DNA of 64,000 nt from Corynebacterium falsenii (GTDB lineage: Bacteria; Actinomycetota; Actinomycetes; Mycobacteriales; Mycobacteriaceae): positions 372,001-436,000 of the forward strand of contig JVKJ01000005.1 in the NCBI GenBank assembly GCA_001054945.1, read 5' to 3'. Below, in pieces: positions 17,389 to 26,284 of the stretch. The position numbers and the translations under genes are program-made. Each line of letters begins with the position of its first letter. Position 1 is the stretch's first letter. The notes under the pieces are model-generated. The model saw only the letters and a program-made list of their open reading frames with translations, was not told where the DNA came from and ran no database searches.

Positions 17389-18447
17389 ATGCGCCGTTCG
17401 CAAACTAAAGTCTCTCGCCTGCTCCTCCCCCTGGCTGGCCTGTTGTTCTTGGTCTTGCCCATAATTGGAACAATCCAGGCTCATCGTTCTGGTTTGAGCG
17501 ACCTGCGAACGATTACAGCGCTAGCGGTTCTCGGTGTTTTTGGGGGCGTATACCTCCACGGATTCCACGCGCTTAGACTCGATCAATCTCGGCATTGGCG
17601 CCACACCACTCTCATGTTGCTTATTGCACTGGCTGTCGTTGCCTACGCACTAGCTGGTAGCGACACCCTGGGCACAATCTTCTTCATAGCAATCTGGGCA
17701 GCGTTCTTTTCGCCGCTGCCCCTCGCGCTTCTCACAGCCACGGTGGGTGGTCTTTTCCTCATCGCATTTTGGGGATTGACGGGCGGGGGAATCGCCATTT
17801 ATGTCCCCACGGTGGTCATGATCTTTGCCAGCCGTCGACTTCAGAAGCAGGCCACAATTGTTCATCGATTGCAAAAAGAATCCCTGGTCGCAGCCGACCG
17901 TGATCGGATGGCTCGCGACCTCCACGACACGGTTGGCCAATCGATCACTGCCCTAAACCTCCGCCTGCAAGTAGCTCAGCAATTGTTCGAGCAGCACCCC
18001 AACAAGGCAAAAGAGGAGCTCAAGCAGTGCCAACAGCTCGCCAGCGACACGCTGTCAGATCTCAGGCTTACAGTCGCTGACCTTCACGTTCCCGACTTGG
18101 ACACAGAAATCCGCCAAGTCGAAGATAATTTGCGAAAGGCTGGCATCTCCGTGGACGCCAAGGTAAATCCAGACATTGACACATCATTACGGGTTCCGAT
18201 GGCTTGGATTCTGCGCGAAGCCACCACCAACATCATTCGTCACGCGCACGCGTCCCAATGTCAGATCGTCATCGACAACAAAAACCTGAAAGTTAGCGAT
18301 AATGGGGTGGGAATTGGTTCCGGACGCCAACTCAATAACGGACTGAAAAATATGCAATTTCGGGCCGAAAGCAGCGGGGGTCGACTTGAAATCCATTCTT
18401 CCCCACTCGGAACCACAATCCATGCCACCTGGCCGGAGGACCCATGA
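17389..18447 (+). CDS. sensor histidine kinase, NarL/DesK type
   Basis: A 352-residue kinase with about five N-terminal membrane helices (residues 10-150), a HisKA_3 dimerisation domain with the phospho-accepting histidine at about residue 179 in RDLHDTVGQSI, and a HATPase_c domain containing REATTNIIRHAHAS and VSDNGVGIG. There is no large extracellular domain, so it probably senses within or at the membrane, like kinases that monitor envelope stress or the linked exporter. It starts six bases after the permease stop and overlaps the regulator gene by four bases (ATGA). Confidence 0.9.
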   Translation: MRRSQTKVSRLLLPLAGLLFLVLPIIGTIQAHRSGLSDLRTITALAVLGVFGGVYLHGFHALRLDQSRHWRHTTLMLLIALAVVAYALAGSDTLGTIFFIAIWAAFFSPLPLALLTATVGGLFLIAFWGLTGGGIAIYVPTVVMIFASRRLQKQATIVHRLQKESLVAADRDRMARDLHDTVGQSITALNLRLQVAQQLFEQHPNKAKEELKQCQQLASDTLSDLRLTVADLHVPDLDTEIRQVEDNLRKAGISVDAKVNPDIDTSLRVPMAWILREATTNIIRHAHASQCQIVIDNKNLKVSDNGVGIGSGRQLNNGLKNMQFRAESSGGRLEIHSSPLGTTIHATWPEDP

Positions 18448-19049
18448 TCCGGATTCTTTTAGCTGAAGATCAATCTATGGTTCGCGGTGCGCTGAGCTTA
18501 TTGATCTCCTCTCACCCAGAGCTAGAAGTCGCAGCCGAGTGTTCGAATGGGCGTGAAGCGTTATTACAAGCTGACCTCGTGAGACCAGACGTGTGTGTTT
18601 TGGATATCGACATGCCTGAAATGGACGGGATCGCTGCAACACGGGAAATTCTCACCCACCACCCGAATGCTTCGGTACTGATTGTCACAACTTTCGGGAA
18701 AGCTGGCCTGTTAGAACGTGCACAGGCAGCTGGAGCAACCGGTTTCATCGTCAAGGACTCCCCCGTGAATGCGCTTGTCGAAGCCATCCTCCGCGTCCAT
18801 CGCGGAGAAACCGTCATTGATGAAGAACTGGCCTCCACCAGCGCCAAAGTGGGAAGCAACCCGTTGTCGCTACAGGAGGCGAGGGTTTTGGCGATGGCGT
18901 CTGAAGGAAAAACAGTGGCAGCCATCGCACAGATCCTCTCCCTGGCCCCCGGAACCGTCCGGAACTACATTTCCGCATCGATGAACAAGCTGGGCGCGAC
19001 GAATCGCATTGAAGCTGCGAAGACAGCAATGGCCAACGGGTGGCTGTAA
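18444..19049 (+). CDS. LuxR/NarL-type response regulator
   Basis: A 201-residue regulator. The receiver domain (about 1-115) has the acidic pair in LLAEDQ, the phospho-acceptor Asp54 in CVLDIDMPEMDG and Lys104 in IVKDSP. The C-terminal helix-turn-helix (about 135-198) contains VAAIAQILSLAPGTVRNYIS. It is the partner of the kinase it overlaps by four bases and is the last gene of the four-gene operon. It likely controls this operon, perhaps through the palindrome at 15644. Confidence 0.92.
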   Translation: MIRILLAEDQSMVRGALSLLISSHPELEVAAECSNGREALLQADLVRPDVCVLDIDMPEMDGIAATREILTHHPNASVLIVTTFGKAGLLERAQAAGATGFIVKDSPVNALVEAILRVHRGETVIDEELASTSAKVGSNPLSLQEARVLAMASEGKTVAAIAQILSLAPGTVRNYISASMNKLGATNRIEAAKTAMANGWL

Positions 19050-19154
19050 GTTGGAACGTTTGAAGCCGCGAGATCGATGAAATGTAAAACTGCACCCCCC
19101 GAGAACGATATATTTACAAAACCAACTCGCTTTACCCCATCAGGAGTGAATCCC

Positions 19155-20675
19155 TTGCCCACAGCCACCCCCGACCGCCCCACACCAAGCGGCGCCCAAT
19201 CGCGGAGCTCCGCCTCAGCTGATGGACACGGCGCCCCGACCAGTCGTCGAGAGCAGCGCAAAGTCATCGCCGCCACCACCATCGGAACCGCCATCGAGTG
19301 GTACGACTACTTCCTCTACGCTGCAGTCGCGGGCCTCGTGTTCAACAAGACCATGTTCGGCGGCCTGGACGCCGACGTCGCCACCATCGTCAGCTTCTTG
19401 ACCGTCGGCATCTCTTTCCTTTTCCGCCCGTTGGGCGCAATGATGGCGGGCTACTTCTCCGACAGGCTCGGGCGCCGACTGGTCCTCATGATCACGCTGA
19501 TCGCCATGGGCGGTGCCACCGCACTGATCGGCCTACTCCCCACGTACGCCTCCATCGGCGCATGGGCACCGATCCTGCTAATCGTTCTGCGCGTCATCCA
19601 GGGCTTTTCCGCTGGCGGCGAATGGGGCTCCGCGGTGCTCCTCGCCGTCGAGCATGCCCCCACGCACCGGCGCGGTTTCTTCGGCGCAGGCCCACAGGTC
19701 GGCGTCCCTCTGGGATTGCTGCTCTCCTCTGGAGTCCTGGCCATCATGGACAAAGTCGCTCCCGGCGACGAGTTCATGCAGTGGGGTTGGCGCGTGCCTT
19801 TCCTCCTCTCCATCGCTCTCGTCGTGATCGGCTACCTGGTTCGCCGCGGGGTGGAGGAATCCCCTGTCTTTGCTGAAATCGAGCAGCGCGCGGAAGCTCG
19901 GAAGGTGGACGCCACCACGACAACCGGAGCCGCCACAACGGACTCATCCAGCGTCAGCAACACATTCAACACCAGCAACGCACCCAGCAAGCCGAAGCCG
20001 CTGCACAACCTCTTTGCGCGTTTCACCCCGGTTGTTCTCATCGGCGCGCTGTGCTTCGCAGCCAATGGCACCGTCGGCTACATGACCACCGGCGGTTTTG
20101 TGCAGAACTACACGACCAAGCCAGATGGCCTCGCCATGGAGCGCGGTGCGATCCTCCTAGCTGTGACTGCTTCCGCCGCCTCGTGGATGGTGTTCACCCT
20201 GGCCACGGGGTGGCTGTCCGATATTTTAGGACGCCGCACCACCTATCTCATCGGCTTTGTCCTCCAGGCGATTGGCGCTGCAGCTCTGTTCCCCCTGATC
20301 AATACGGGCAGCATGACGATGGTTGTACTGGCTCTGCTGTTCCTGACTATCGGGCTCGGTATGACCTATGGCCAGCAGTCCGCCATGTACGCTGAACTCT
20401 TCCCGGCCTCGCTTCGCGGCTCCGGTGCGTCCATAACTTATGCGATCGGATCCATCCTGGGTGGCGCCTTCTCCCCCATGATTTCCTCGGCGCTGATCAA
20501 GGCGACTGGCTCGACGACCGCGGTGAGCGCTTATCTGGTGGCTGCCAGCCTCATCGGGCTCGTGGCGGTGTTGTGCCTGCGCGACAGGACTGGCATTCCG
20601 CTGGGGCCCGAGAACGAGGACATGCAATCTCGTGGTCACTTCCAGTGGCAGGAGCCCGCGTTCACCCGCTCCTAG
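19155..20675 (+). CDS. MHS-family major facilitator transporter
   Basis: A 506-residue, 12-helix transporter of the metabolite:H+ symporter family (ShiA/KgtP/ProP group). GTAIEWYDYFLY opens the first helix, FSDRLGRRLVLM is the loop 2-3 signature, and GFSAGGEWGSA is the MHS motif in helix 5. A Ser/Thr-rich insertion separates helices 6 and 7. Substrates of the family include shikimate, dicarboxylates and osmolytes, and this one cannot be assigned. TTG at 19155 was chosen because AGGAG sits eight bases upstream; an in-frame ATG at 19077 lacks a ribosome site and would add an unlikely N-terminus. Confidence 0.85.
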   Translation: MPTATPDRPTPSGAQSRSSASADGHGAPTSRREQRKVIAATTIGTAIEWYDYFLYAAVAGLVFNKTMFGGLDADVATIVSFLTVGISFLFRPLGAMMAGYFSDRLGRRLVLMITLIAMGGATALIGLLPTYASIGAWAPILLIVLRVIQGFSAGGEWGSAVLLAVEHAPTHRRGFFGAGPQVGVPLGLLLSSGVLAIMDKVAPGDEFMQWGWRVPFLLSIALVVIGYLVRRGVEESPVFAEIEQRAEARKVDATTTTGAATTDSSSVSNTFNTSNAPSKPKPLHNLFARFTPVVLIGALCFAANGTVGYMTTGGFVQNYTTKPDGLAMERGAILLAVTASAASWMVFTLATGWLSDILGRRTTYLIGFVLQAIGAAALFPLINTGSMTMVVLALLFLTIGLGMTYGQQSAMYAELFPASLRGSGASITYAIGSILGGAFSPMISSALIKATGSTTAVSAYLVAASLIGLVAVLCLRDRTGIPLGPENEDMQSRGHFQWQEPAFTRS

Positions 20676-20678
20676 CTC

Positions 20679-20706
20679 GTGAGGTGCGCCGGTGAGCGCA
20701 CCTCAC
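20679..20706 (+). terminator. hairpin after the MHS transporter gene
   Basis: GTGAGGTGCGC and GCGCACCTCAC form a perfect 11-bp stem with a 6-base loop, four bases after the stop codon. There is no T run, so this is a terminator of the kind often seen in GC-rich actinobacteria rather than a canonical intrinsic one. It may also serve serA from the other side. Confidence 0.65.
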
Positions 20707-20853
20707 TAACAGGCAGGTGCCCCCAATGCTCTGCCTCCCGCCTTTCAGCCCCTACCCCAGCGCCCTCCCCCCCTTTGCGCGACCCCTGCGTCCACCCCCG
20801 AGGCGTGACCCGGGGTCCCCTACTACAAGGGATTACAGCGACTCAATGCAGCG

Positions 20854-22443
20854 CTAAAACTCCAGCTGGAAGGCAGATTCCGCCTCTAGCTCTGCGCGGA
20901 CGTTCTCCAGCAGCGACTCGTCGAGCACCTGGTCAGTCCGCAGAACCAACGTCGCCGTGCCATCCTCCCGATTGGGAGACAGCGCCGCGGCGTCAATGTT
21001 GATCCCCTCGCTGCCAAGCACCGTGCCGACCTTGCCCAGTGCACCCGGCTGATCGCCATACACCAGGAAGAGATTGTTGCCTTCCGCACGAAGGTCCAGC
21101 CCGCGGTCATTGATGCGCACGATCTTCTCCACGCGCTCCAGCCCTGTCAGTGCGCCGGTCACCACGGCGAGGCGCCCGTCCCCCGAAGCGACCTGCACCT
21201 CGAGCACCGAACGGTGCGTGACCGACTCTCCCTGAGTCTCCACGTCCAACTGAACGCCACGTTCTTCCGCAATGCTGGGTGCGTTCACAAACGTGACCTG
21301 TTCCTCCAGAACCCCAGAGAACACGCCGCGAAGAGCCGCCAGCCCCAGCGCGTCGACCGACTCTGTAGACAGCTCACCGCGCGCAGTGACCTTCACGGAA
21401 TGAGGCGCGGCACCAAGCAGCGTTCCGCCGACTTTGCCCAGTTTGGTGGCCAGCCCGAGCCACAGCGCAACTTCCTCAGAGACCTTTCCACCTGCAACGT
21501 TGACGGCGTCTGGAACAAAATCACCATCCAGGGCTCGCAGGACAGAGGCAGCCACATCCGTACCCGCGCGATCCTGCGCCTCCACGGTGGAGGCTCCCAG
21601 GTGGGGCGTGACCACGACCTCATCAAGTTCGAAGAGGGGGGAATCGGTGCAGGGCTCGGAATTGTAGACGTCAATTCCCGCGCCGCGGATGTGACCCGAC
21701 TTGATCGCGTTCGCGAGGGCCTCCTCGTCAACGAGACCACCGCGAGCAGCATTGATGATGATCTGCCCCTTCTTGGACTTGGCGAGGAGATCGGCATTGA
21801 ACATGCCGGCAGTTTCTTTGGTCTTGGGGAGGTGGATGGTGACGAAATCAGCGCGGGCGACCAAGTCCTCTAGTTCGACCAGTTCCACGCCAAGCTGGGC
21901 AGCTCGGGCGGGATTGGCGTATGGATCGTAGGCGATCAGTTCGGTCTCAAAGGCGGCAAGCCGCTGCGCGAAGAGCTGGCCAATGTGGCCGAAGCCCACG
22001 ATGCCGATGGTCTTATTCAGCACCTCGACGCCCTTGAAGGAGGAGCGCTTCCACTCGTGGTCGCGGAGGGTCTTGTCCGCGGCGGGGATCTGGCGAGCCG
22101 TGGCGAGGAGCAGCGTGATGGCGTGCTCGCAGGCAGAGTGGATGTTGGAGGTGGGTGCGTTGGCGACCATGACCCCGCGGGACGTTGCCGTTTCGATGTC
22201 GACGTTGTCCAGGCCCACGCCGGCACGACCGACGATCTGGAGCTTGGGGGCTGCCTCCAGGACTTCGGCATCCACGGTGGTCGCGGATCGGACTAGGAGG
22301 GCGTCGGCATCGGCGACTGCCTTGAGCAGCTCTGGGCGATTCGGGCCATCGACCCAGCGGACCTCGACGGAATCGCCAAGGGCTTCGACGGTGGAGGGGG
22401 CGAGCTTGTCTGCGATGAGAACAACTGGACGGGTGGTGCTCAC
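20854..22443 (-). CDS. serA: D-3-phosphoglycerate dehydrogenase
   Basis: SerA catalyses the first committed step of serine synthesis, oxidising 3-phosphoglycerate with NAD. The 529-residue protein is the long actinobacterial form: a catalytic and nucleotide-binding core (GRAGVGLDNVDIE, Rossmann GFGHIGQLFAQRL, active-site His in PHLGASTVEAQDRAG), then an intervening ASB domain and a C-terminal ACT domain (about residues 455-525) that usually gives serine feedback control. It starts at GTG 22443 after GAGGAG. The gene is separated from leuB here by an ABC/two-component operon and a transporter flanked by repeats. Confidence 0.96.
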   Translation of the reverse strand: MSTTRPVVLIADKLAPSTVEALGDSVEVRWVDGPNRPELLKAVADADALLVRSATTVDAEVLEAAPKLQIVGRAGVGLDNVDIETATSRGVMVANAPTSNIHSACEHAITLLLATARQIPAADKTLRDHEWKRSSFKGVEVLNKTIGIVGFGHIGQLFAQRLAAFETELIAYDPYANPARAAQLGVELVELEDLVARADFVTIHLPKTKETAGMFNADLLAKSKKGQIIINAARGGLVDEEALANAIKSGHIRGAGIDVYNSEPCTDSPLFELDEVVVTPHLGASTVEAQDRAGTDVAASVLRALDGDFVPDAVNVAGGKVSEEVALWLGLATKLGKVGGTLLGAAPHSVKVTARGELSTESVDALGLAALRGVFSGVLEEQVTFVNAPSIAEERGVQLDVETQGESVTHRSVLEVQVASGDGRLAVVTGALTGLERVEKIVRINDRGLDLRAEGNNLFLVYGDQPGALGKVGTVLGSEGINIDAAALSPNREDGTATLVLRTDQVLDESLLENVRAELEAESAFQLEF

Positions 22444-22925
22444 GGGAATGGTCTCCTCAAGGATTTGGAGCGAGCTCGGCGCCCGACACGACCGCGCCGT
22501 GACGCAGAGCGATCACGCCTTCCGAGTGTGGCGTGCATCGCATTTCAATATACTTCTATGAGTTTTCGCTCACACCCTTGGGTGCGAAATTCTCCTGGGC
22601 TTGATCACAGGACTTGCCCCCTTGTGATTCTCCTGCCTTGCCACTGTTGGGCATCTACTTTGGTCCTTATTAAATATTCGTCCAGCCCGCGCTTGTTCAT
22701 CGGCCTTGTCCCACTGCATGCACCTCGTGCCCTAGAACTGGCCGCCTCGATGGTCCCAGCCGCCACACCAGTCGCATCTGTCCAAACTTGCGGCGTTCGC
22801 TGAACTTGCGGCGTTTGACGTCAGAAAATGCCCGAAAATTGACACCAAACGCCGCAACCCTGGCTTCACCAGCCCAGAACTCAATTGCTGCGAACCAAGT
22901 CTCACGAATTCCAGTCAAATCTAGT
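22444..22925. other. 482-bp non-coding region between serA and the AbiEi/DUF559-like gene
   Basis: This divergent intergenic region should contain the serA promoter, which I could not pinpoint. Its right part holds copy B of the 58-bp palindromic repeat. Reading frames crossing the repeat into the next gene are not supported as coding. Confidence 0.6.
22784..22860 (+). repeat. 58-bp palindromic repeat, copy B, with an extra half-unit
   Basis: A half-unit AACTTGCGGCGTTCGC at 22785-22800 precedes a full 58-bp element (22803-22860) whose arms contain TTGCGGCGTTTG (22806-22817) and its exact complement CAAACGCCGCAA (22846-22857). The centre TCAGAAAATGCCCGAAAATT closely resembles copies A and C. 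It is extragenic. Confidence 0.88.
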
Positions 22926-23981
22926 GTGAGTATCTTCCACGGCACCCCTCTCACAGCGGCTCAATTGCGTGGGCACGGGATTGGGCGAAACGGGATGGCG
23001 TCCAAATTCCGAAGTGTGACCCACGGCACCTACGCACCGATGGGAACCCCAATCACCCACGAGCTTCTTGTCCGTGGGCATTGGGCGCGCCACCCTGAAT
23101 GGATTGCTGGTGACATTTCCGCCCTGGTCATGCGAGGTTTTCCGTGGTTTCACGAGTTGCCGGTGCACATGTACACGCACTCGACTCGCAGATCGTGCCG
23201 GTTGGCACACGCCACAGGCATCTCAGACGCACCGCAAGGGCCTTCTAATCACACGCCTGAGCTCCGGATTCTCCCGGCGGCGCTGGCCGCGTCGGTCACC
23301 GTCGACGCGCGGAGCGGCGGCCGGTTGGTCCATGGGACAGCGGCATCGGGGCAGTTCCTCGCCGGGGTCCATCGTGGTCACCACACGTGGCGAGTCCCGG
23401 ATTGCGCGGGCTTGCCCCCGACGCGCGTTCGCACGCTTCAGGTCGCGGATGCGCTGTGCAATTTCTGGAATTGGACGCCATCATCTCTCGCCGACGCCCT
23501 TCGACCTGCGCATATTGTCGAACCTGGAATGGCGAAGCCGAACTCGCTGCGCGGTGTCGCGGGAGGAATAGATTCGCGAGAATTGGCAGACTTCGTGCGC
23601 ATCAACGCAAGCAGTGGGGCCGAGTCGCCGATGGAGACAGTCCTGAGGTTGCAACTGAAGTCGCTGGTGCCGGATCTGGTTCCACAGGTGACGATCACTG
23701 GGGAGGGTGCGGCTTTCAAGACAGCGCGAGAAGCGAAGGCGTCTGGGCACAGGATCGTGACCAGGGCAGACTTCGCGTCCTTGGCATGGCGACTGGCCTT
23801 TTATTATGACGGCAATCACCATAGCGGTGAGGCGCAATGGCGCAAGGACGTGCACATCAGCACGAAGCTGGCGAGCGTGGGGTGGACCGTACTGCGATTC
23901 ACCGCCGAACACCTGAAAGCGAATCGCGAGGTAGAGCGGCTGGTACGGGCGGTACTCCGTGAGCGCGGGCTGGTGGGGTGA
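22926..23981 (+). CDS. AbiEi-like / DUF559-type protein with Vsr-like nuclease fold
   Basis: A 351-residue protein. The N-terminus (LTAAQLRGHGIGRNGM, SVTHGTYAPMG) resembles the winged-helix of AbiEi-type antitoxins. The C-terminus (about 270-345) contains RLAFYYDGNHHSGEAQWRKD and VGWTVLRFTAEHL, the PD-(D/E)XK/Vsr-like core of DUF559 proteins. Such two-part proteins are frequent and variable in actinobacteria and their role is unknown; a nuclease or toxin-antitoxin role is inference. GTG at 22926 was chosen because the first domain begins there. The open frame upstream is repeat-derived. It is bracketed by repeat copies B and C. Confidence 0.72.
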   Translation: MSIFHGTPLTAAQLRGHGIGRNGMASKFRSVTHGTYAPMGTPITHELLVRGHWARHPEWIAGDISALVMRGFPWFHELPVHMYTHSTRRSCRLAHATGISDAPQGPSNHTPELRILPAALAASVTVDARSGGRLVHGTAASGQFLAGVHRGHHTWRVPDCAGLPPTRVRTLQVADALCNFWNWTPSSLADALRPAHIVEPGMAKPNSLRGVAGGIDSRELADFVRINASSGAESPMETVLRLQLKSLVPDLVPQVTITGEGAAFKTAREAKASGHRIVTRADFASLAWRLAFYYDGNHHSGEAQWRKDVHISTKLASVGWTVLRFTAEHLKANREVERLVRAVLRERGLVG

Positions 23982-24131
23982 GGTTGGTGGAGTGAGGGTA
24001 GGCAGGGCCGCCTCAGCCGACGGTGCCGCCTCACCAGTCACTACGTCCCCGCACAATCCCCCCTGACGCACCACTTCCTCAATTGACCCCGGCGATGGGT
24101 TCTCAGGCGACTCACCGTTCCCAGCCGTTCA

Positions 24132-24189
24132 AACCTGCGGCGTTAGTTGCAAGAAATCGGCCGAAAATCGACTCCAAACGCCGCAAGTT
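24132..24189 (+). repeat. 58-bp palindromic repeat, copy C
   Basis: A 58-bp element of exactly the same length as copies A and B. The right arm CCAAACGCCGCAAGTT is intact and the left arm AACCTGCGGCGTTAGTTG is more diverged. The centre GAAATCGGCCGAAAATCG retains the pattern of the family around CGGCCG. It lies 151 bases after the AbiEi/DUF559-like stop codon. Confidence 0.85.
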
Positions 24190-24804
24190 CCGATGGCAGA
24201 ACACGCTGAGTATTGCATTGAATACTCGATGGCGGAATTACACCCGACTTAGCACCGAGATTCCGTTGGCGGCACGCCTCCGGCAAGGCACCGAAAACTC
24301 GGGGGATGAGTAATCGAAGCCTGCCGATGGATGAGAGGTCGAAGCCTGCTGCCGACATGGCAGTTGCATAAATCCCTAGAACGCTTACGGTCTCGGCCTG
24401 GATCCGAGCCTCGGAATTGGCACACGGCCGAGCCGCCGCCCATCGGCACAAATCAAATCACTCACATCCGACTCAAGAATGAGCCATCCCAAAAATGAGG
24501 TTGGCTTAAAGATGGGGCTGAATTGTCGATCCCGATTTAATGCAGTCGCGGCCCGACCAAACATGAAATTCAGGTCGGCAGGCCCACTAATTCATGTGCC
24601 AACGTCAGACCGAGATGCATTCGCGCTCAATACCCGTGGCGGTGGGGACGCCTCAGAGCTAGCAAGCACACCCGCCGGCTCAGGTCTGAACTTTTTACGG
24701 TGTGCTCCACCAAGCTGGACCGGCAAGACGACGGTCATGACTTTTCGGCCAGACGAGACATTCACACAGGTGTGGCCACCGGCCGGACAAAGCATCTAAC
24801 GAGA

Positions 24805-24868
24805 CGTGGCCATCGCCCAGGCACGGCAGTCGGCCCGGCGTGGCCACCGACCAGATGCGGCAGCCGGC
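24805..24868 (+). repeat. two-unit 34-bp direct repeat
   Basis: Two units beginning CGTGGCCA (24805 and 24839) share the pattern CGTGGCCAYCGMCCAG followed by CGGCAG and CGGC. A weaker third copy starts near 24771 (GTGTGGCCACCGGCC). The function is unknown. Confidence 0.5.
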
Positions 24869-24890
24869 TAGAGGCTGAACACAAATCAGC

Positions 24891-25259
24891 TTAAAAGTCG
24901 CAGTGAGAAGCGGCCTTCCATTTCAACAACTCACCTTCGCCAGCCTCGGCCCAATTGTCGTAGAGCTCCGATACGGAAGCATCCATCAGGACTGCATCGA
25001 GCGCTTGACGGAGCCGATCCTTCATACCCGGCTCACGGAGTTGTGACACATGGTCAGCCGTGACACCTTCGGGGAGCTCATCCTCATTGAGGGTCGCCAG
25101 CTTCGCCAGAGCCACCACAATGGCGCCCTGGTCAGCATCGATGTAGTTGTCAGTTGGCTGTGGCAGTAGTTCCTCTACTGGAAAGTCTCCGGACTTTACG
25201 TCCTCGACTGCATCCAGCGCATCGTCATTGTCAAATGGTCCATAGCTCCAAGCGCCCAT
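24891..25259 (-). CDS. DUF4259 domain protein
   Basis: A 122-residue acidic protein beginning MGAWSYGPFDNDDALDAVED, the signature opening of the DUF4259 family, whose members are small soluble bacterial proteins of unknown function. The remainder is helical. The ATG at 25259 was chosen because the family starts exactly there; an upstream in-frame ATG at 25277 has its ribosome site too close. It is divergent from the GyrI-like gene across a 22-bp tandem repeat. Confidence 0.78.
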   Translation of the reverse strand: MGAWSYGPFDNDDALDAVEDVKSGDFPVEELLPQPTDNYIDADQGAIVVALAKLATLNEDELPEGVTADHVSQLREPGMKDRLRQALDAVLMDASVSELYDNWAEAGEGELLKWKAASHCDF

Positions 25260-25323
25260 AGTGTGCGAACCTAGCATGTCTCCTCGCCAGCCACCCGCGG
25301 TCCAACAACACAGCCCCGCCCAC

Positions 25324-25401
25324 ACCGCCACGCAACCTCACCCGGACCGCAACGCAGCCCCGCCCGGACCGCAACGCAACCTCACCCGGACCGCGTCACG
25401 C
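25324..25401. repeat. 22-bp tandem repeat, about 3.5 copies
   Basis: Units of exactly 22 bases at 25324-25345, 25346-25367 and 25368-25389 follow the pattern ACCGCAACGCAACCTCACCC plus GG, and a partial copy continues to 25401. It lies between the divergent DUF4259 and GyrI-like genes, where their promoters should be, so the copy number may vary and could influence expression. Confidence 0.85.
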
Positions 25402-25456
25402 ATATGATCGGAAGAGTAGCTTTCTCGATATCCACTGCGTCACAAAGGAGAACACC

Positions 25457-26047
25457 GTGACCACCCCACAACCGAACGAATCCAACGTCCCCGCCCCTCA
25501 ACCCAACGCCGGCGGAAGCCAAGATCGACACTCCAATAACGCTGGCGACCTGCAGTGGGAGTCCTTTGATTTTCCGGGGATGACCACACTGGTCATCCGC
25601 GCGGAAAACGTCCCGGCGGACCAGCTCCCACAATTCATGGACTCCACGTTCCAGGCGCTTGGGCAACACATCGGCACGCTCTTTACGCCGACTGGCCCCG
25701 CCTTTTCTCGCTACGACGCGCCCTTCTCCCCTAGCGTCACGCTCGAAGCTGGTTTTCCCATTGGATCCCTCGAGGACCCCAATACTCCCAGCGACGAGGA
25801 CCTCGCCGATATTCGCACGGACTTTGGCACTGCACGTGTCTCCCAACTCCCAGCTCGCCGCATTGCCATCGCGAAGCACCGCGGTCCTTACGATCGCCTC
25901 GGGGAAAGCTGGACCGCATTGGTTCAGGCTGTGCAAGCTGCAGGTGAAAAGCCTCACATGCCGTACTGGGAGGCATACGACACGGAGCCAACTCCAGACA
26001 TGAACCCGGAGGATCTCATTACTGGTCTCGCACTCCCACTGGAGTGA
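25457..26047 (+). CDS. GyrI-like small-molecule-binding domain protein
   Basis: A 196-residue cytoplasmic protein. After a polar, low-complexity N-terminus of about 30 residues comes a GyrI/AraC effector-binding fold: a first half with GPAFSRYDAPFS and EAGFPIG, and a second half with ARRIAIAKHRGPYDRLGESW, the characteristic basic-region motif. The fold binds hydrophobic or cationic small molecules; stand-alone members bind drugs or inhibit gyrase. There is no DNA-binding domain. GTG at 25457 follows AAGGAG. The ligand is unknown. Confidence 0.82.
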   Translation: MTTPQPNESNVPAPQPNAGGSQDRHSNNAGDLQWESFDFPGMTTLVIRAENVPADQLPQFMDSTFQALGQHIGTLFTPTGPAFSRYDAPFSPSVTLEAGFPIGSLEDPNTPSDEDLADIRTDFGTARVSQLPARRIAIAKHRGPYDRLGESWTALVQAVQAAGEKPHMPYWEAYDTEPTPDMNPEDLITGLALPLE

Positions 26048-26284
26048 CCCAATAGGAGGCAGTCACCGCACCGCCGACTACCGAAAGAAGGCTCGGCGCC
26101 ATCATGGGAAGACCGCTTCGAACTTTCAGAACCCCAATTGGAGCCGACACTTCTTCCAGTTCCGGTTTCCCCTTCCAGTTCCTGGCTCCCCGTCTAGATC
26201 CAGGTTCCCCCGAGTTGCCGAACTTTCGTCCTATATTGGTTGGGTCACTGCTCCACTACGGTCGGAAGACCAACCTCAGGATTC

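Larger units (their letters stand above)
23982..24890. other. 909-bp region without a supportable gene
   Basis: Frames of about 100 codons exist on both strands (for example 24479-24799) but have no recognisable domain, no ribosome site and unconvincing composition. The region contains repeat copy C (24132-24189) and a short 34-bp-period repeat near its right end. It may be a decayed insertion between conserved blocks. Confidence 0.55.

Noticed and set aside
19077..19154. Upstream ATG start for the MHS transporter
   Set aside because: It has no ribosome site, whereas TTG at 19155 has AGGAG at eight bases and gives the usual N-terminal length.
24479..24799. 106-codon open frame in the repeat-rich gap
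   Set aside because: No ribosome site, no recognisable domain and unconvincing composition; not enough to call a gene.
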